From contig NW_003101645.1 in assembly GCF_000003855.2 (NCBI RefSeq), positions 264,799 to 328,798 on the forward strand: a stretch of DNA of 64,000 nt. Direction: 5' to 3'. The notes under the pieces were generated by a model, which saw nothing but the letters and a program-made list of their open reading frames with translations, searched no databases and was not told where the DNA came from. This document shows, one piece after another, positions 1 to 12,800 of the stretch (position 1 is its first letter; every line of letters begins with the position of its first letter). Made by a program: the position numbers and the translations under genes. This stretch comes from Blastomyces gilchristii SLH14081. Its lineage: Eukaryota > Ascomycota > Eurotiomycetes > Onygenales > Ajellomycetaceae.

Positions 1-352
1 CAAATGAGATCATGATTTTCACTTCTCAATTTAAATTATTTTTATTGCTTTAAATGACTTTAAATCTCATTTGAGTGTTATCAAAAAGTGTTACTTTTTA
101 AAAAATTAAAAATAGTCTAAAAAAAACCTTAAAATGTCTAAAAATAGTAACTTTATACTAAGAATGAGACTAAATAAAATTAAATGAGATCACTTTCTCA
201 TTTTTTTCAAGTCATGGTTTCATTTTAAGATCTGATATATAGTCACTTTATATGTTTTTTTGATAGTCAGTCCCAGCGGGATTCACGCCAAGAAATGTAT
301 GAAATCAGATCAAATGAGATCAAATGTGAAATTCATAGTCTCAGCAGCCAGT
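1..352. repeat. AT-rich repeat remnant left of the LTR cluster
   Basis: Very AT-rich sequence with almost no CpG and no supportable gene. Bases 2-72 form the left arm of an inverted repeat whose partner is at 15644-15714. A short stretch around 268-295 keeps several C/G bases (including CpG), so mutation is uneven. The segment ends where similarity to the LTR family begins, near base 353. It looks like older repeat sequence into which the LTR elements inserted, or against which they were truncated. Its class is unknown. Confidence 0.6.
2..72 (+). repeat. Left arm of a 71-bp inverted repeat
   Basis: Reverse-complementing this segment gives the sequence at 15644-15714 with about three differences, all transitions of the kind RIP makes. 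The window starts here, so the repeat may continue to the left. It could be a terminal inverted repeat of a DNA transposon or two opposed copies of a short dispersed repeat. No transposase was recognised between the arms. Confidence 0.75.
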
Positions 353-576
353 CTAGAAGTGATACCTCAGCAGTGTCTCACTGTCAAGAAAGAGTAATCT
401 GCTAATCTTATATAGAAGTGAGATTTTTATATTTATCAATTGAATCTTTCTATAATATATCTGAATGATGTTATAAAGTGATTGAAAACTAGTTCAGATA
501 AAATGAAATCATCTGTATAAAAGTGATAAGTTATGTGAAACTGCAGTGAGATTTTGACATGACTAAGAGTATGATA
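353..576 (-). repeat. Truncated chromovirus LTR (LTR1)
   Basis: This matches the right part of the 533-bp LTRs at 2045-2577, 9294-9826 and 15110-15643, starting near the shared GAAGTGATACC motif and running to the LTR end. The other ~310 bp of the LTR are missing on the left. The terminal GTGACA of the better-preserved copies is decayed to ATGATA. The directly following unit is repeated after the next LTR. Confidence 0.7.
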
Positions 577-2044
577 ATACTCTTCTCTTTAAGAGTATAG
601 TCTCAATATTCTCAAGATTATCAGATTAGAAATTATCTTTATTGTATAGTAACAGTTATTAACTGATTTAACAGTATGTATGCTATGCATGATATAAAGA
701 AATAGATGAGTTTTTCTGCTGACTGTGTAGATCTTTCTTTACTCATCTTCATTCAAATTAAATATGTGATAAGTGAGTTTCTTATATATTAATTTGAAAT
801 GTGAAAAACATAGTTAATAAGTGACTTACAGATCTCTTATTATATTCTATTCTATATATAAAATTCTCTGCAAAAGTAATGTATTTTAGAGATAAAGTTA
901 ACAGTAGTAGCAGGATTTTTCAAAAAGATCTTCTCTCTCATGAAATATTTTTCTTTTCTCTCTCTCAATTGTAATAGTGAGTGTATGAGAGTATCATTCT
1001 TGAAAGAATAATAAAGAGCTTATTCTGATATTTTCTAGTGAGTAAATGTCTTCATGATGTAGCTGCAGTCTTCATGACTGTTAAGAAAGCTTGATTGAAG
1101 ATGAAGATAATAGTGTTGATGAACTGCAGAAGCATCACTTTTATTATTATATCTTCTTCTTCTTCTTCTGCTTCTGCTTCTCTTACAGCTGTGATAGTAG
1201 TCACTGTATCTTGCAGTGAAGTGTTATTTCTTCTGTCAGTTAGTTCATCTGTATTCAGTTCTTTCTCTACTCTCTCTGCTGTCATTTTAATACTGCCTCT
1301 TCTCTCAGTCAATATAATAGCATATGACCTTATATGATCATTCAGAGAGAAATCTGAAAAGAGCTTGATTTCAAGAATAGTGACTCTGAGAAGCTTAATC
1401 TGTAGTTTCTCTCTCACAGTATATCTGAGCTCTGCTCAGAATACTGCTGAGTTGAGTCTGCAGAGTTCTATGATTTCTTTGTCTTCTCTCTGTGCAGTGA
1501 CTCTGATACAGTCTCTAGCTAGCACTGCTACTTGTCTGCACTGTGCTAAGCAGCTGAAGAAGAGAGAGATTTTATATATCTATTTCTTCTCTTACTTCTG
1601 TTATTTTCATTGTATCTGTAATAATGACTTCTGTCTCTCTATAAGTATTATCTCACAGAAAGATGTTGTATGAGCTCTGATAAGAAGCTCAGATACTCAA
1701 GTAGTACAGAGTGAGAGTCTCAGAGCTTTAAGTGTTGATAAATTCTGTTAAGACTGAGAAGATCTCTCTTACTTATTTATAAAAGAAGATGAAAGCATGA
1801 GTCTCTGAGATGAAAAAACATCTCAGAATGACTGATCTTAAGAAGAAGTCAGTCAGTACTACTATTGAAAGTATTATAAAGATTAATCACTGATTAAAGA
1901 GAATCTCACTTCAATTGAAGTAGATAACTAAGATGTTTTATAAATTAATAAGTTAATACTTTAAGCATTTCTTATACTCTTCTACAGTATGCTTCTCTGC
2001 AGTGCTGCAGTGCTAACTTCTTAACAGATAAAGATATCAGTACT
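577..2044. repeat. 1.47-kb unit, copy 1
   Basis: This unit lies between LTR1 and LTR2 and is repeated at 2578-4013 with many transition differences. It starts with ATACTCTTCTC and ends in AGTACT, immediately followed by the TGTAAC end of LTR2. It holds Ser-rich open frames on one strand and Glu-rich ones on the other, from (TCT)n-type runs. None resembles a known protein, so I call no gene. It may be the 3' non-coding or accessory part of the chromovirus, or a separate inserted repeat. Confidence 0.7.
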
Positions 2045-2577
2045 TGTAACGTGGCGGAACCGAAGCGGGGGCTAGTCAGCAGCATCACATAGAAGTAGTT
2101 GTTTGAGAAGCTGTATAAGTGAGCTTGACTATCTTGCTTGAATAGTGAGCTTGTAGGCTACAGGGTTATTGTGAGAATATCACAGATATAATACTTAGTA
2201 TACTAAGAAGATTGTATGAGACATGCAGTAACTCTTATATATATTTCAGTAGAAGGAAAACAAATCACTGACTTCTTTAATGAGAAGCCAGCATCTAGCT
2301 ATTCTATATAGACAATGAGTGAATACTCTTCTCTCATTTTATAAGTGAGAATAGCTGAAGTGATACCTTAGCAGCATCTCATTATCAAGAAAGAGTAATC
2401 TGCTAATCTTATATAGAAGTGAGGTTCTTATATTTATCAATCAGATCTTTCTATAATATATCTGAATAATGTTATAGAGTGGTTGAAAACTGGTTCAGAC
2501 AGAATGAAATTATTTACATGAAAGTAATGAGCTGTGTGAAATCATAACAGAGTCTTGACACAGCTGAGAGTATGATA
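2045..2577 (-). repeat. Chromovirus LTR2 (3' LTR of G1)
   Basis: A 533-bp LTR starting TGTAAC on the plus strand; the right end is decayed from GTGACA to ATGATA. The first ~50 bp keep many CpG and GG/CC steps (for example GTGGCGGAACCG), unlike the rest of the copy. Flanks are AGTACT on the left and ATACT on the right. Confidence 0.85.
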
Positions 2578-4013
2578 ATACTCTTCTCTTTAAGAGCATA
2601 GTCTCAATACTCTTAAGATTATCAGATTAGAAATTATCTTTGTTATATAGCAACAGTTATCAACTGATTGACAGTATATATACTGTATAAAGAAATAGAT
2701 GAGTTATTCTGCTGACTGTATAGATCTTTCTTTTTCTATCTTCATTCAAATCAAATACATGATAAGTGAGTTTCTTATATATCAATTTAAAATGTGAAAA
2801 ACATAGTTAACAAGTGACTTGCAGATCTTTCAACATATTTCATTCTATATATGAAATTCTCTGTAAAAGTGATGTATTTTAGAGACAAAGCTAACAGTAG
2901 TGACAGGATTTTTTTGAAAAGATTCTCTCTCTCTGTGACACATTTTTCTCCTTCTCTTCTCATCTGTAATAGTGAGTGCATGAGAGTATCATTCTTGAAG
3001 AACAGTAGAGGACTTATTCTGATGTTTTCTAGTGAGTAAACATCTTTGTGGTGCAGTGGCAGCCTCTGTGACTGTCAAGAAAGCCAGGTTGAAGGTGAAA
3101 ACAGCAGTGTCAATGAGCTGCAGGAGCATCACTCTCATTATCATATCTTCTTCTTCTTCTGCTTCTTTTGCAGCTGTGATGATAGTCACTGTGCCTTGCA
3201 GTAAGGTGTTATTCCTTCTGCCAGTCAGTTCATCTGTGTTCAGTCTGTTCTCTGCCTCTCTCACTGCTGTTACAACACTGCTCTCTCTCTCAGTCAATAC
3301 AGTGATATATGACTCTATGTGATCATTCAGAGAGGAACCTGAAAAGAGCTTGATTCTGAGAACAGTGACTCTGAGAAGCTCAATTTGTAGTTTCTCTTCT
3401 GCAGCATGCCTGAGCCCTGCTCAGAATACTGCTAAGTTGAGTCTGCAGAGTTCTGTAATTTCTTCATCTTCTCTCTGTGAGAAGGCTCTGATGTGACCTC
3501 TGACCAGTATCACTACTTATCTATGCTGTATCAAGCAGCTGAAGAAGAAAGAAATTCTGTGTATCTGTCTCTTCTTTCACTTCTGTTATTTTCATTGTAT
3601 CTGTAATAACAACTTCTATCTCTCTGTAAGTATTATCTACTCTACAAGAAGATGTCATGTCAGCTCTGATAAGAAGCTCAGATACTTAAGCAGTACAGAG
3701 TGAGAGTCTCAGAGCTTCAAGCATTGATAGATTTCATCAAGACTGAGAAGATCTCTCCTGCTCATCTGCAAAAGAAGACAAAAGTGTGAGTCTTCAAGAT
3801 AAAAAAACATCTCAGAATGACTGACTTTAAGAAGAGATCAGTCAGTATCATCATTGAAAGCATTATAAAGATTAATCACTGATTGAAGAGAATCTCACTT
3901 CAGTTAAAGCAGATAACTGAGATGTTTTATAAGTTAATAAGTTGATATTTTATACATTTCTCATGCTCTTCTGCAGTGCTGCAGTGCTAACTTCTCAGCA
4001 GATAAAGATATCA
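2578..4013. repeat. 1.44-kb unit, copy 2
   Basis: Second copy of the unit at 577-2044, here between LTR2 and the end of the pol region. It is bounded by ATACT on the left and ATACT on the right, directly before GAAGACTT. At the equivalent place in copy G2 (9827-9837) the LTR is followed by a single GTACT and then GAAGACTT, with no unit. The boundaries therefore look like a 5-bp target duplication around an insertion, or a clean deletion through a 5-bp repeat in G2. The encoded frames are low-complexity and unrecognised. Confidence 0.7.
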
Positions 4014-7000
4014 ATACTGAAGACTTCAACAGTGAAGAATGAGTTTGATGAGAGTGTGATTATTAGTGAGTAGACTCTGAGATTCTCTCTTTTTACTTTT
4101 TCAGTGAGCTGCAGTCTCACTAGAATAGCAGCAGTCTGTGAATTAATAATATTAATCTTTTTTATTGATTTCAAATATCTCTTTTCTCTAATCACTTCAG
4201 GAATTTTACACTTGTGTAGTCTCATTAAACTTCTAAAAAACTCTTTAAGAGAAAATAGAAGAAGAGTGCTACAGAGTCTACAAGATATCAGCTCATCACT
4301 GCAAGATCATCTCTAAAAAATTCTTTGAAAAAAATGAGAAGTCTTAAGCAGCATTTCTTACTTCATATCTCTGATGTGTAATGAGACAGTCTCTACTAAC
4401 TATCTTATAGCTTGCAATCTCTTTCTCAGCATTTTTCAAATACTTAAGTAATTCTCATAAATTCTCTGATAATAAATAATCTTCTCATTTAATGAGATAT
4501 TAAAGCTTGCTGTAATATATTCACTTATTCAATATTTTCTTTATAAGATATTCAGTATCACTCTCAATCTTAATATCATTCAGCTGAGATGACTCTACTC
4601 TGAGATGTTACTTATAGAGCTTCAAATAGAAAATATGAAAAACAGAATGAATTGATTTCAATTCTGTGAGTAATTTCAACTCATATATCTGCTTACTTAT
4701 CACTCTTGTTACTGAGAAAGATTCTAGTCACTACTCATTGAGCTTCTTACACAGTCTCATTGTCTTGATATTCTTTGCTGAAAGTAGTACTTAATTCTCT
4801 ATTAAGAACTTCATTGAAAGATGTTTTCAATTATAGTATTTCATCTGCTACTTCTGAGCATGATGAATACTTTTCACTGTCTTCTTATAAATTTTGTTCA
4901 AAAGTTTCAATCTCACTTTTACTTCTGATACTGAGAAATACTTCATTCTCTGTATCTGTCTGATATTCTGACTATCTATTTTCTTCTTTGAAACATTGTT
5001 TGTGATGTCACTGAGTAATGAAGAATTATATTCATAATAAGTATAGAAAGAAGATATCTTTAAGATTATATTCTTTATATTATTATATACAAATTCAGCA
5101 GTTAGAAGATGTTTAAGTCAATCATTCTGATAATATAAATAGAACACTTGAAGATGCTGTTCTAGTGTCTGATTCTGATGTTCAGTCTGATCATTAATCT
5201 GCAGATGAAATGCAGTACTAAGAAGATATTTTATTATAAGATGATAGTAAAAAGCTGATCAGTATTTGCTGATGAAGAGAAATTCTTAATCTATTATTAA
5301 CAATTTTGAAGTACTGTGATCATGAATAATGATATTTAAAAACAGGTCAGTTAATTCAGAGACTTTAATCTTTTTATAAGTAGAAATATATCTAGTCATC
5401 TTTATGAAGCAGTTAACAATGATTAAAATTAAGTCATATTCTTTAACTCTTGTTAACTTCAGTAGATTAACTATGAAATTCATTAATAGATTCTGTCATG
5501 AGTTCTTTGAAATAGACAGTGATGTTAACTTGCTGTATTACTTATGCTGTGAGATCTTTATTCTTTGACAGATATTATAAGTTTTAATATACTCTTTGAC
5601 ATCTGTCTGAAGCTTGTTCTAAATATATTTATATTTTAGAAGCTTCTCAGTCTTCTCTAATCTGAAGTGTTCTGCATGAGAATCATTATAATAAATTCTT
5701 AATAACTTCTAGCACACTGCTCTGCTACAAGGGACAAAGACTGAATTATTCAGCAGTAGAAGTTTACATTCTTCTAGTTATCAGTGACTTGATTTCTTAG
5801 CAGTACTGTCTCACTCAGAATCTGTCTCTTTCAAGTTCAAACCAGATTCTTTCTTCTTCAACTTCTGAATTTAAGCTGTAGTAGAGATATCTCTCTTCTA
5901 TAACTTATCAATGAATTTCAAAAGTAGTTAGATTGAAAGATTGTAGATCATTTCATTCTTTGCTAATTCAATAATTATAAGATATGATATGAGAAGCTTA
6001 TAATCTTCAGTGTCAGTCTTCTGTAAAGACTCAGATTCTCTTTCATCTTCTATACTGAGTTATGCAGCTGTCTCTTCAACACTGTTCTTAAGCTTTAGAG
6101 AATCTCAATTCTCTGCAGCCAGCTTCTTCTGCAGTGATAATAGAGATTCTTTTATAGAATTCTTCTTCACATCAATGATATTATAATCAGACTGTCTAGA
6201 CAGTGTGTTGATAAGATTAAGCTGATTTGAACAGTATTGAATATAGAAATCATACTTCAAAAGCAGCTCTGCTCATCTGACTTGATGTTCTGTTAAGCTC
6301 TTTGTTGTCAAAAAGTAACACAGATTTGTATAATCAGTAAGAACTTACACTGAGTACTTATTACTCTGAAGATAATATTATCAGATCTTAAAGAATTTGA
6401 CAATTATTAATATCTTCTGATTATAAGTATCATACCTTCTTTATATAAGTGATAACTTCTTGAAGAAGAAGGTCACTGATCTTTATTTACAGTGTCTTAT
6501 AGACTCTGTGAAAAAGTCTTCTCTTACAGACAATTCATTATCTGTTTTCTCAGAGATGATTATTCTCTGATTCTTTCAATATTGAAAGATCTTCAGTATT
6601 AACTGTGAAAAGATTTCACAGATCTCATTCTCAGATACATCAGTCTTACACTGACTGAATAAGTCAGAGTTAAAATAATTCAGTATTATAATATCTGTAA
6701 AAGCTTGTTTCAATTCTGCAAATATCTGTGTGATGTCTTGAGTGAGAATAAATGATTCTATTTTTCTGTCTTTCACACTTCTCTTCAACAGATCTGTAAG
6801 AGGGGCAGTAATTTATAAATATATATAGATAAATTGTCTGTAGAAATTCACAAATTCTAGAAATATCTGTATCTCACAGTATGTCTGCAGTATCAGTCAG
6901 TTCTCAATGATGAAGACTCAGCTTCTATTCATTGAAATGTCATTCATCTCAATAATATAATCTAAGAAATCAATCTTCTGCATGTAGAATGAGTATTTTT

Positions 7001-9293
7001 CAGTGTTTGTATAGAGTTAATACTGTCTCAAGCAACTCAACACTTCTTGAATATGAGTATTATATTCTTTCTCTGATTTCAAGAAGATTAAAATGTTGTC
7101 TAGGTATACTATATAGAAGATGTTAATAAGACTCTGCAGTGTCTCATTTATATAGATCTGAAAGATGACTGAAGTATTACAAAGATTAAAAGATAAAACA
7201 AGATATTTAAAATTATCATACTTGATATAAAAAGCTGTTTTTCAAACATTGTCTTTATTAACTCTGATTCTATGATAGACATTCTGTATATCAATCTTTG
7301 AGAACATCTTTGCTTCAGATAATCAATCAATTATCTTGTTAATTAACAGTAATGAATAGCAATTCTTAACTATTATCTTATTAAGATCTCTGTAGTCTAC
7401 ACATAGACATAGTCTATCATTCTTCTTAAATATAAAGAGTATAGACATCTCTGTCAGACTCTTTGATAAATATATTCAGTTCTTTGATTGTACTTCTTCA
7501 AGATATTTATACAGAACATTCAATTCTTTTATAGACAAGTTATAAAGAGACTTATACAGCACTGTTACACTGTCTTTAAGATGAATCTTATATTGTATCT
7601 TGATATCAGAAAACTTCACTACTTCTCTTTCTGAAAAGATATTCTTAAAATCTATAAAGAGATGTCATATATATCTGTCTTCAATGATGAATACTGCTGC
7701 TAATCTTACAGTGAGAGTGATGACTTCTTCATCTGTTTTCAAGTCTCAATCACCTGTTATACAGTATATTGACTCAATCTTTTTCTCAAGATTCTTCTGA
7801 TAAAACTCTTCAGATTTCTCTATCACTGTCTCTTTATCAGTGAGATGATACTGTCACATCTAAGTGACTCAGTCAATGAGAGAATTGTTTTCTCTCAATT
7901 ATAAGAGATCTAGAATAATGTTCTTATCTATAATATTAACTGTATAAAGGAGCAGACTGCTCTTCTTAAAGATTTCTTCTAAGTCTGTGATTACATACTT
8001 CACTTGAATTATGTCAAAACAGTGACATTTCATTTCATCAGTAAATTTCATATGATCTGACAGATCTATCTTCTTTCAATTCTTTATTAAAGAAAAGAAA
8101 TAGAATATGAAGTTGATATCTATCTTGAAGTCAAGTAGGCATCTCACTGATATCTCTTCATTCAGAGTATACATTGTGATTATAACATGAACTCAGAGAT
8201 ATGAGAATTATTAATTCTTTTCTTTCTCTTCTTTATCTTTCACAGATACATTTGTCAGAAGAGGAGTTAACTTTAAGAAGATATCTTCTCAGTTTCTTTC
8301 CTTCTTCAGCTTCTTACAATCACTGATATAGTGATCATCAGCTTCACAGTTAAAACAGAGATCTTTATCAAATCTTTTTTAACATTTCTTCATAGTGAGT
8401 GAAGAATCAGAATACTTGAAATTCTTCTTTACTTTCTTCACACTGAAGTCATCACAGCACTGTTTAGATCTCATCATTGATTACTTAGAAGAGATCTTAT
8501 TAATCTTTTTCTCAGAGAATTGATTATTCAAATAGATCTGAGAAGTCAGATTGACAAGCTCAGTGCAATTAATTGATAAACTCTGATATTATGATATTAT
8601 TGTTCATATCTTGTGAGTCAGCTTTGTGAGATAAAGCTGTGTTTTTAATTGATTCAAATTATCAGTCAGTTTCTCTCAATATTCTTCAAATCTTACATTG
8701 AAATCAGAAGGATTCTCATTATCTTATTAATATAATGAGTTGAATCACTGTACTGCTGTGAAGCTGTGATTACAGTAGTCTTTGATTTGATTTAGTAGAA
8801 AGTTCTTGAATTCTTTCTAAGTCATGACAGTATTGATATGCTCAAGCTCTCTCTTCTTGATAGCTCAAGTAGTTACAGAGATGTCTTTAAGAAGGTTGAT
8901 AGCATATATTACTTATATCTCATGAGTATTATACTGGCTCAGATTAAGGCAGAATTTCTGTTCAAGAGTGTGAATAAAGCTGTGAAATTCAGATAAGATG
9001 TTTCTCTTATATCTCAGAGAATCTCTGATCTTAATCTCTCTATCTCTATAATAGATGTAGATGTGTAGAGGTCATAGCAGTGATAGAGCAGTTGAAGAAC
9101 TCATATTAAAATATACAGTGAGTTCAGAAATCTTGGATTTCTGCTGAGATAGAGATGTACACACTCTAGAGAATAGTGTAGTATTTCTCTCAGAGAGTGA
9201 GGTCAGATCAGTCTCAGTGCAGGTGTATAAGATTATATCAGTCTGTTAGAGCTCAACTGATTCAAACATATAATCAGATTAAGTAATTCAAAT
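4014..9293 (-). pseudogene. Degenerate gag-pol of chromovirus copy G1
   Basis: Minus strand, read from high to low coordinates. Gag has a CCHC zinc knuckle at 8316-8357 with all four ligands kept (C-x2-C-x4-H-x4-C). A protease-like LLD...DINFI stretch lies near 8090-8170. Reverse transcriptase spans about 7450-6850, with the active-site box at 7095-7106 reading YLDN in place of YxDD. RNase H-like sequence is near 6300-6790, and the integrase core near 5286-5483 is recognisable by its spacing around ILIIVNCFIKM. A GPF/Y-like module and a chromodomain follow at about 4420-4750. Stops interrupt every frame, and substitutions are C-to-T/G-to-A, as expected from RIP. Confidence 0.85.
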
Positions 9294-9826
9294 TGTAACA
9301 TGACAGAACTGAAGCAGGGACTAGTCAGCAGTGTTATATAGAAGTAGTTGTTTGAGAAGCTGTATAAGTGAGCTTGACTATCTTGCTTGAATAGTGAGCT
9401 CATAGACTACAGAGTTATTGTGAGAATATCACAGATATGATACTTAGTATACTAAGAAGATTGTATGAGATATACAGTAACTCTTATATATATTTCAGTA
9501 GAAGAAAAACAAATCACTGACTTCTTTGATGAGAAGCCAGTATCTAGCTATTCTATATAGACAATGAGTGAATACTCTTCTCTCATTCCATGAGTGAGAA
9601 TAGCCAGAGTGATACCTCAGCAGCATCTCATTATCAAGAAAGAGTAATCTGCTGACCTTATATAGAAGCGGGGTTCTCATATTCATCAATCAGATCTTTC
9701 TATAATATATCTGAATGATATCATAGAGTGGTTGGAAACCGGTTCAGATGAGATGAAATCATCCGCATGAAAGTGATGAGCCGTGTGGAACCGCAACAGG
9801 GCCTTGGCGCGGCCGGGAGCGTGACA
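9294..9826 (-). repeat. Chromovirus LTR A, shared by G1 and G2
   Basis: A 533-bp LTR, TGTAAC at the left and GTGACA at the right. It serves as 5' LTR of G1 and 3' LTR of G2. The last ~50 bp (about 9780-9826) are strikingly rich in CpG and GG/CC (GGCGCGGCCGGG), while the left part is RIP-decayed. This is the mirror image of LTR2, which keeps its left end. Confidence 0.9.
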
Positions 9827-12800
9827 GTACTGAAGACTTTAACAGTGAAGAATGAGTTTAATAAGAATATGATTATTAATAAGTAGACTCTGAGATTCTC
9901 TCTTTTTACTTTTTCAGTGAGCTGTAGGCTTATTAGAATAGTAGCAGTCTGCAAATTAATAATATTAATCTTTTTTATTAATTTTAAATATCTCTTTTCT
10001 CTAACTGCTTCAGGAATTTTACACTTGTATAGTCTCATTAAACTTCTAAAAAATTCTTTAAGAGAAAATAGAAGAAGAGTGCTACAGAGCTTATAAGACA
10101 CTGACTTATCACTGTGAGATTATCTCTAAAAAGTCTTTGAGAAAAAATGAGAAGTCTTAAGTAGTATTTCTTATTTAACATCTCTGACATGTAATAAGAT
10201 AATCTCTACTAGTTATCTCATAGCTTGTAATCTCTTTCTCAGCATTCTTCAAATACTTAAACAGTTTTCATAAATTCTCTGATAATAAATAATTTTCTCA
10301 TTTCACAAGATATTGAAGCTTATTATAATATGTTTACTTATTCAATATTTTCTTTATAAGATATTTAATATCACTCTCAATCTCAATATTATTCAGCTGA
10401 GACAGCTCTGTCTTAAGACATTGCTTAAAGAGCTTTAAATAGAAGATGTGAAAAACAGAATGAATTGATTTCAATTCTGTGAGTAATTTTAACTTATATA
10501 TCTGCTTACTTATCACTCTTGTTACTGAGAAAGATTCTAGTCACTACTTACTGAGCTTCTTACATAGTCTTATTATCTTGATATTCTTTACTGAAAGTAG
10601 TACTTGATTCTCTATTAAGAACTTCATTGAAAGATGTTTTTAATTATAGTATTTTATCTGTTACTTCTGAGTGCAGTGAATGCTTTTCATTATCTTCTTC
10701 TGAATTTTATTTAAAAGTTTCAATCTTGCTTTTACTTCTGATACTGAGAGATACTCTATTCTCTGTATCTGTTTAACATTCTGACTGTCTATTTCTCTCT
10801 TTAAAATGTTATTCACAATGTCACTGAGTAATGAAGAATTATATTTATAATAAGTATAGAAAGAAGATATCTTTAAGATTACATTCTTTACATTATTATA
10901 TACAAATTCAGTAGTCAGAAGATGTTTGAGTCAATCATTCTGATAATATAAATAGAATACTTAAAGATACTGTTCTAGTGTCTGATTCTAGTATTCAGTC
11001 TGATCATCTGTCTGCAGATGAAATGCAGTACTGAGAAAATGTCTTATTATAAAATAATAGTAAAAAGCTGATCAGTATTTACTGATAAAGAGAAATTCTT
11101 AATCTGTTATCAATGATTTTAAAGCACTGTAATTATAAATGATGATATCTAAAAATAGATCAGTTAATTCAGAGACTTTAATCTTTTTATAAGTAGAGAT
11201 ATATTTAATCATCTTTATAAAACAGTTAACAATGATTAAAATTAAGTTATATTCTTTGACTCTTGTTAACTTCAGCAGATCAACTATAAAATTCATCAAT
11301 AGATTCTATCATAAGTTCTTTGAAACAGACAGTGATATCAACTCACTGTATTACTTATACTGTGAAATCTTTATTCTTTAACAGATATTATAAGTCTTAA
11401 TATACTCTTTAATATCTATTCAGAGCTTGTTTCAAATATATTTATATTTTAGAAGCTTCTCAGTCTTCTCTAATCTGAAGTGTCTTATATGAGAATTATT
11501 ATAATGAATTCTTAATAACTTCTAGTACACTGCTCTACTATAAGAAATGAAGACTGAATTATTCAGTAGTAGAAGTTTATATTCTTCTAGTTATCAGTAA
11601 CTTGATTTCTTAGCAGTATTATCTCACTCAGAGTCTGTCTCTTTCAAGTTTAAACTGAATTCTTTCTTCTTTAACTTCTGAATTCAAGCTGTAGTAGAGA
11701 TGTTCCTCTTCTATAACTTATTAATAAATTTTAAAAGTAGTTAGATTGAAAGATTGTAGACTGTTTCATTCTTTGTTAATTCAATAACAGTAAGATATAA
11801 TATAAGAAGCTTATAATCTTCAGTGTCAGTTCTCTATAAAGATCTGAATTTTCTTTTATCTTCTATACTGAGTTATGCAGCTGTCTTATCAGTGCTGTTC
11901 TCAAGCTTCAGAGAATCTTAACTCTCTACAGTCAGCTTCTTCTGTAGTAATAATAGAGATTCTTTTATAGAATTCTTCTTTATATTAATAATATTATAAT
12001 CAGATTATCTAGACAGTGTATTAATGAGATTAAACTGATCTGAACAGTATCAGATATAGAAATCATACTTCAAAAACAGCTTCACTTATCTGACTTGACA
12101 TTCTGTTAAGCTCTTTATTGTTAAGAAGTAATGCAGATTTGCATGATCAGTGAGAACTTATACTAAGTACTTATTACTCTGAAGATAATGTCATCAGATC
12201 TTAAAGAATTTGACAATTACTAATATCTTTTAATTATAAATATCATATCTTCTCTGTATGAGTAATAACTTCTTGAAGAAGAAGATCACTGATCTTCATT
12301 CATAGTGTCTTATAGACTTTATAAAAAAGTCTTCTCTTATAGATAATTCATTATCTGTATTCTCAGAAATAATTATTCTCTAATTCTTTCAATATTGAAA
12401 GATCTTTAATATTAACTATGAAAAGATTTCACAGACTTCATTCTCAGATATATCAGTCTTACACTGATTGAGTAAGTCAGAGTTAAAGTGATTCAGTATT
12501 GTAATATCTATAAAAGCTTGTTTTAATTCTATAAACACCTGTATAATATCTTGAATCAGAATAAATGATTCTGTTTTTCTGTCTTTCATACTTCTCTTTA
12601 ACAGATCTGTAAGAAGAGCAGTAATTCATGAATATATATAGATGAATCATCTATAGAAATTCATAAATTCTAGAAACACCTGCATCTTATAATACATTCA
12701 CAGTGTCAGTCAGTTCTCAATGACAGAGACTCAGCTTCTGTTCATTGAAATGCTGTTTATCTCAATAATATAATCTAAGAAATCAATCTTCTGTATGTAG

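Larger units (their letters stand above)
2045..9826 (-). mobile_element. Chromovirus-type Ty3/Gypsy LTR retrotransposon, copy G1 (RIP-inactivated)
   Basis: Read on the minus strand, the element runs from 5' LTR 9294-9826 through gag and pol (about 9240 down to 4014) and the 1.44-kb unit at 2578-4013 to 3' LTR 2045-2577. Both LTRs are 533 bp and have TG..CA ends. The domain order gag, protease, reverse transcriptase, RNase H, integrase, chromodomain is that of Ty3/Gypsy chromoviruses. The copy is dead: all frames contain stops and catalytic codons are mutated. It shares its 5' LTR with the 3' LTR of copy G2, so the two form a tandem array. Confidence 0.85.

Noticed and set aside
1095..1673. 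Ser-rich and hydrophobic open frames in the 1.45-kb unit
   Set aside because: They arise from TCT/CTG-rich, RIP-altered sequence; the two copies of the unit do not preserve one frame, and no domain is visible.
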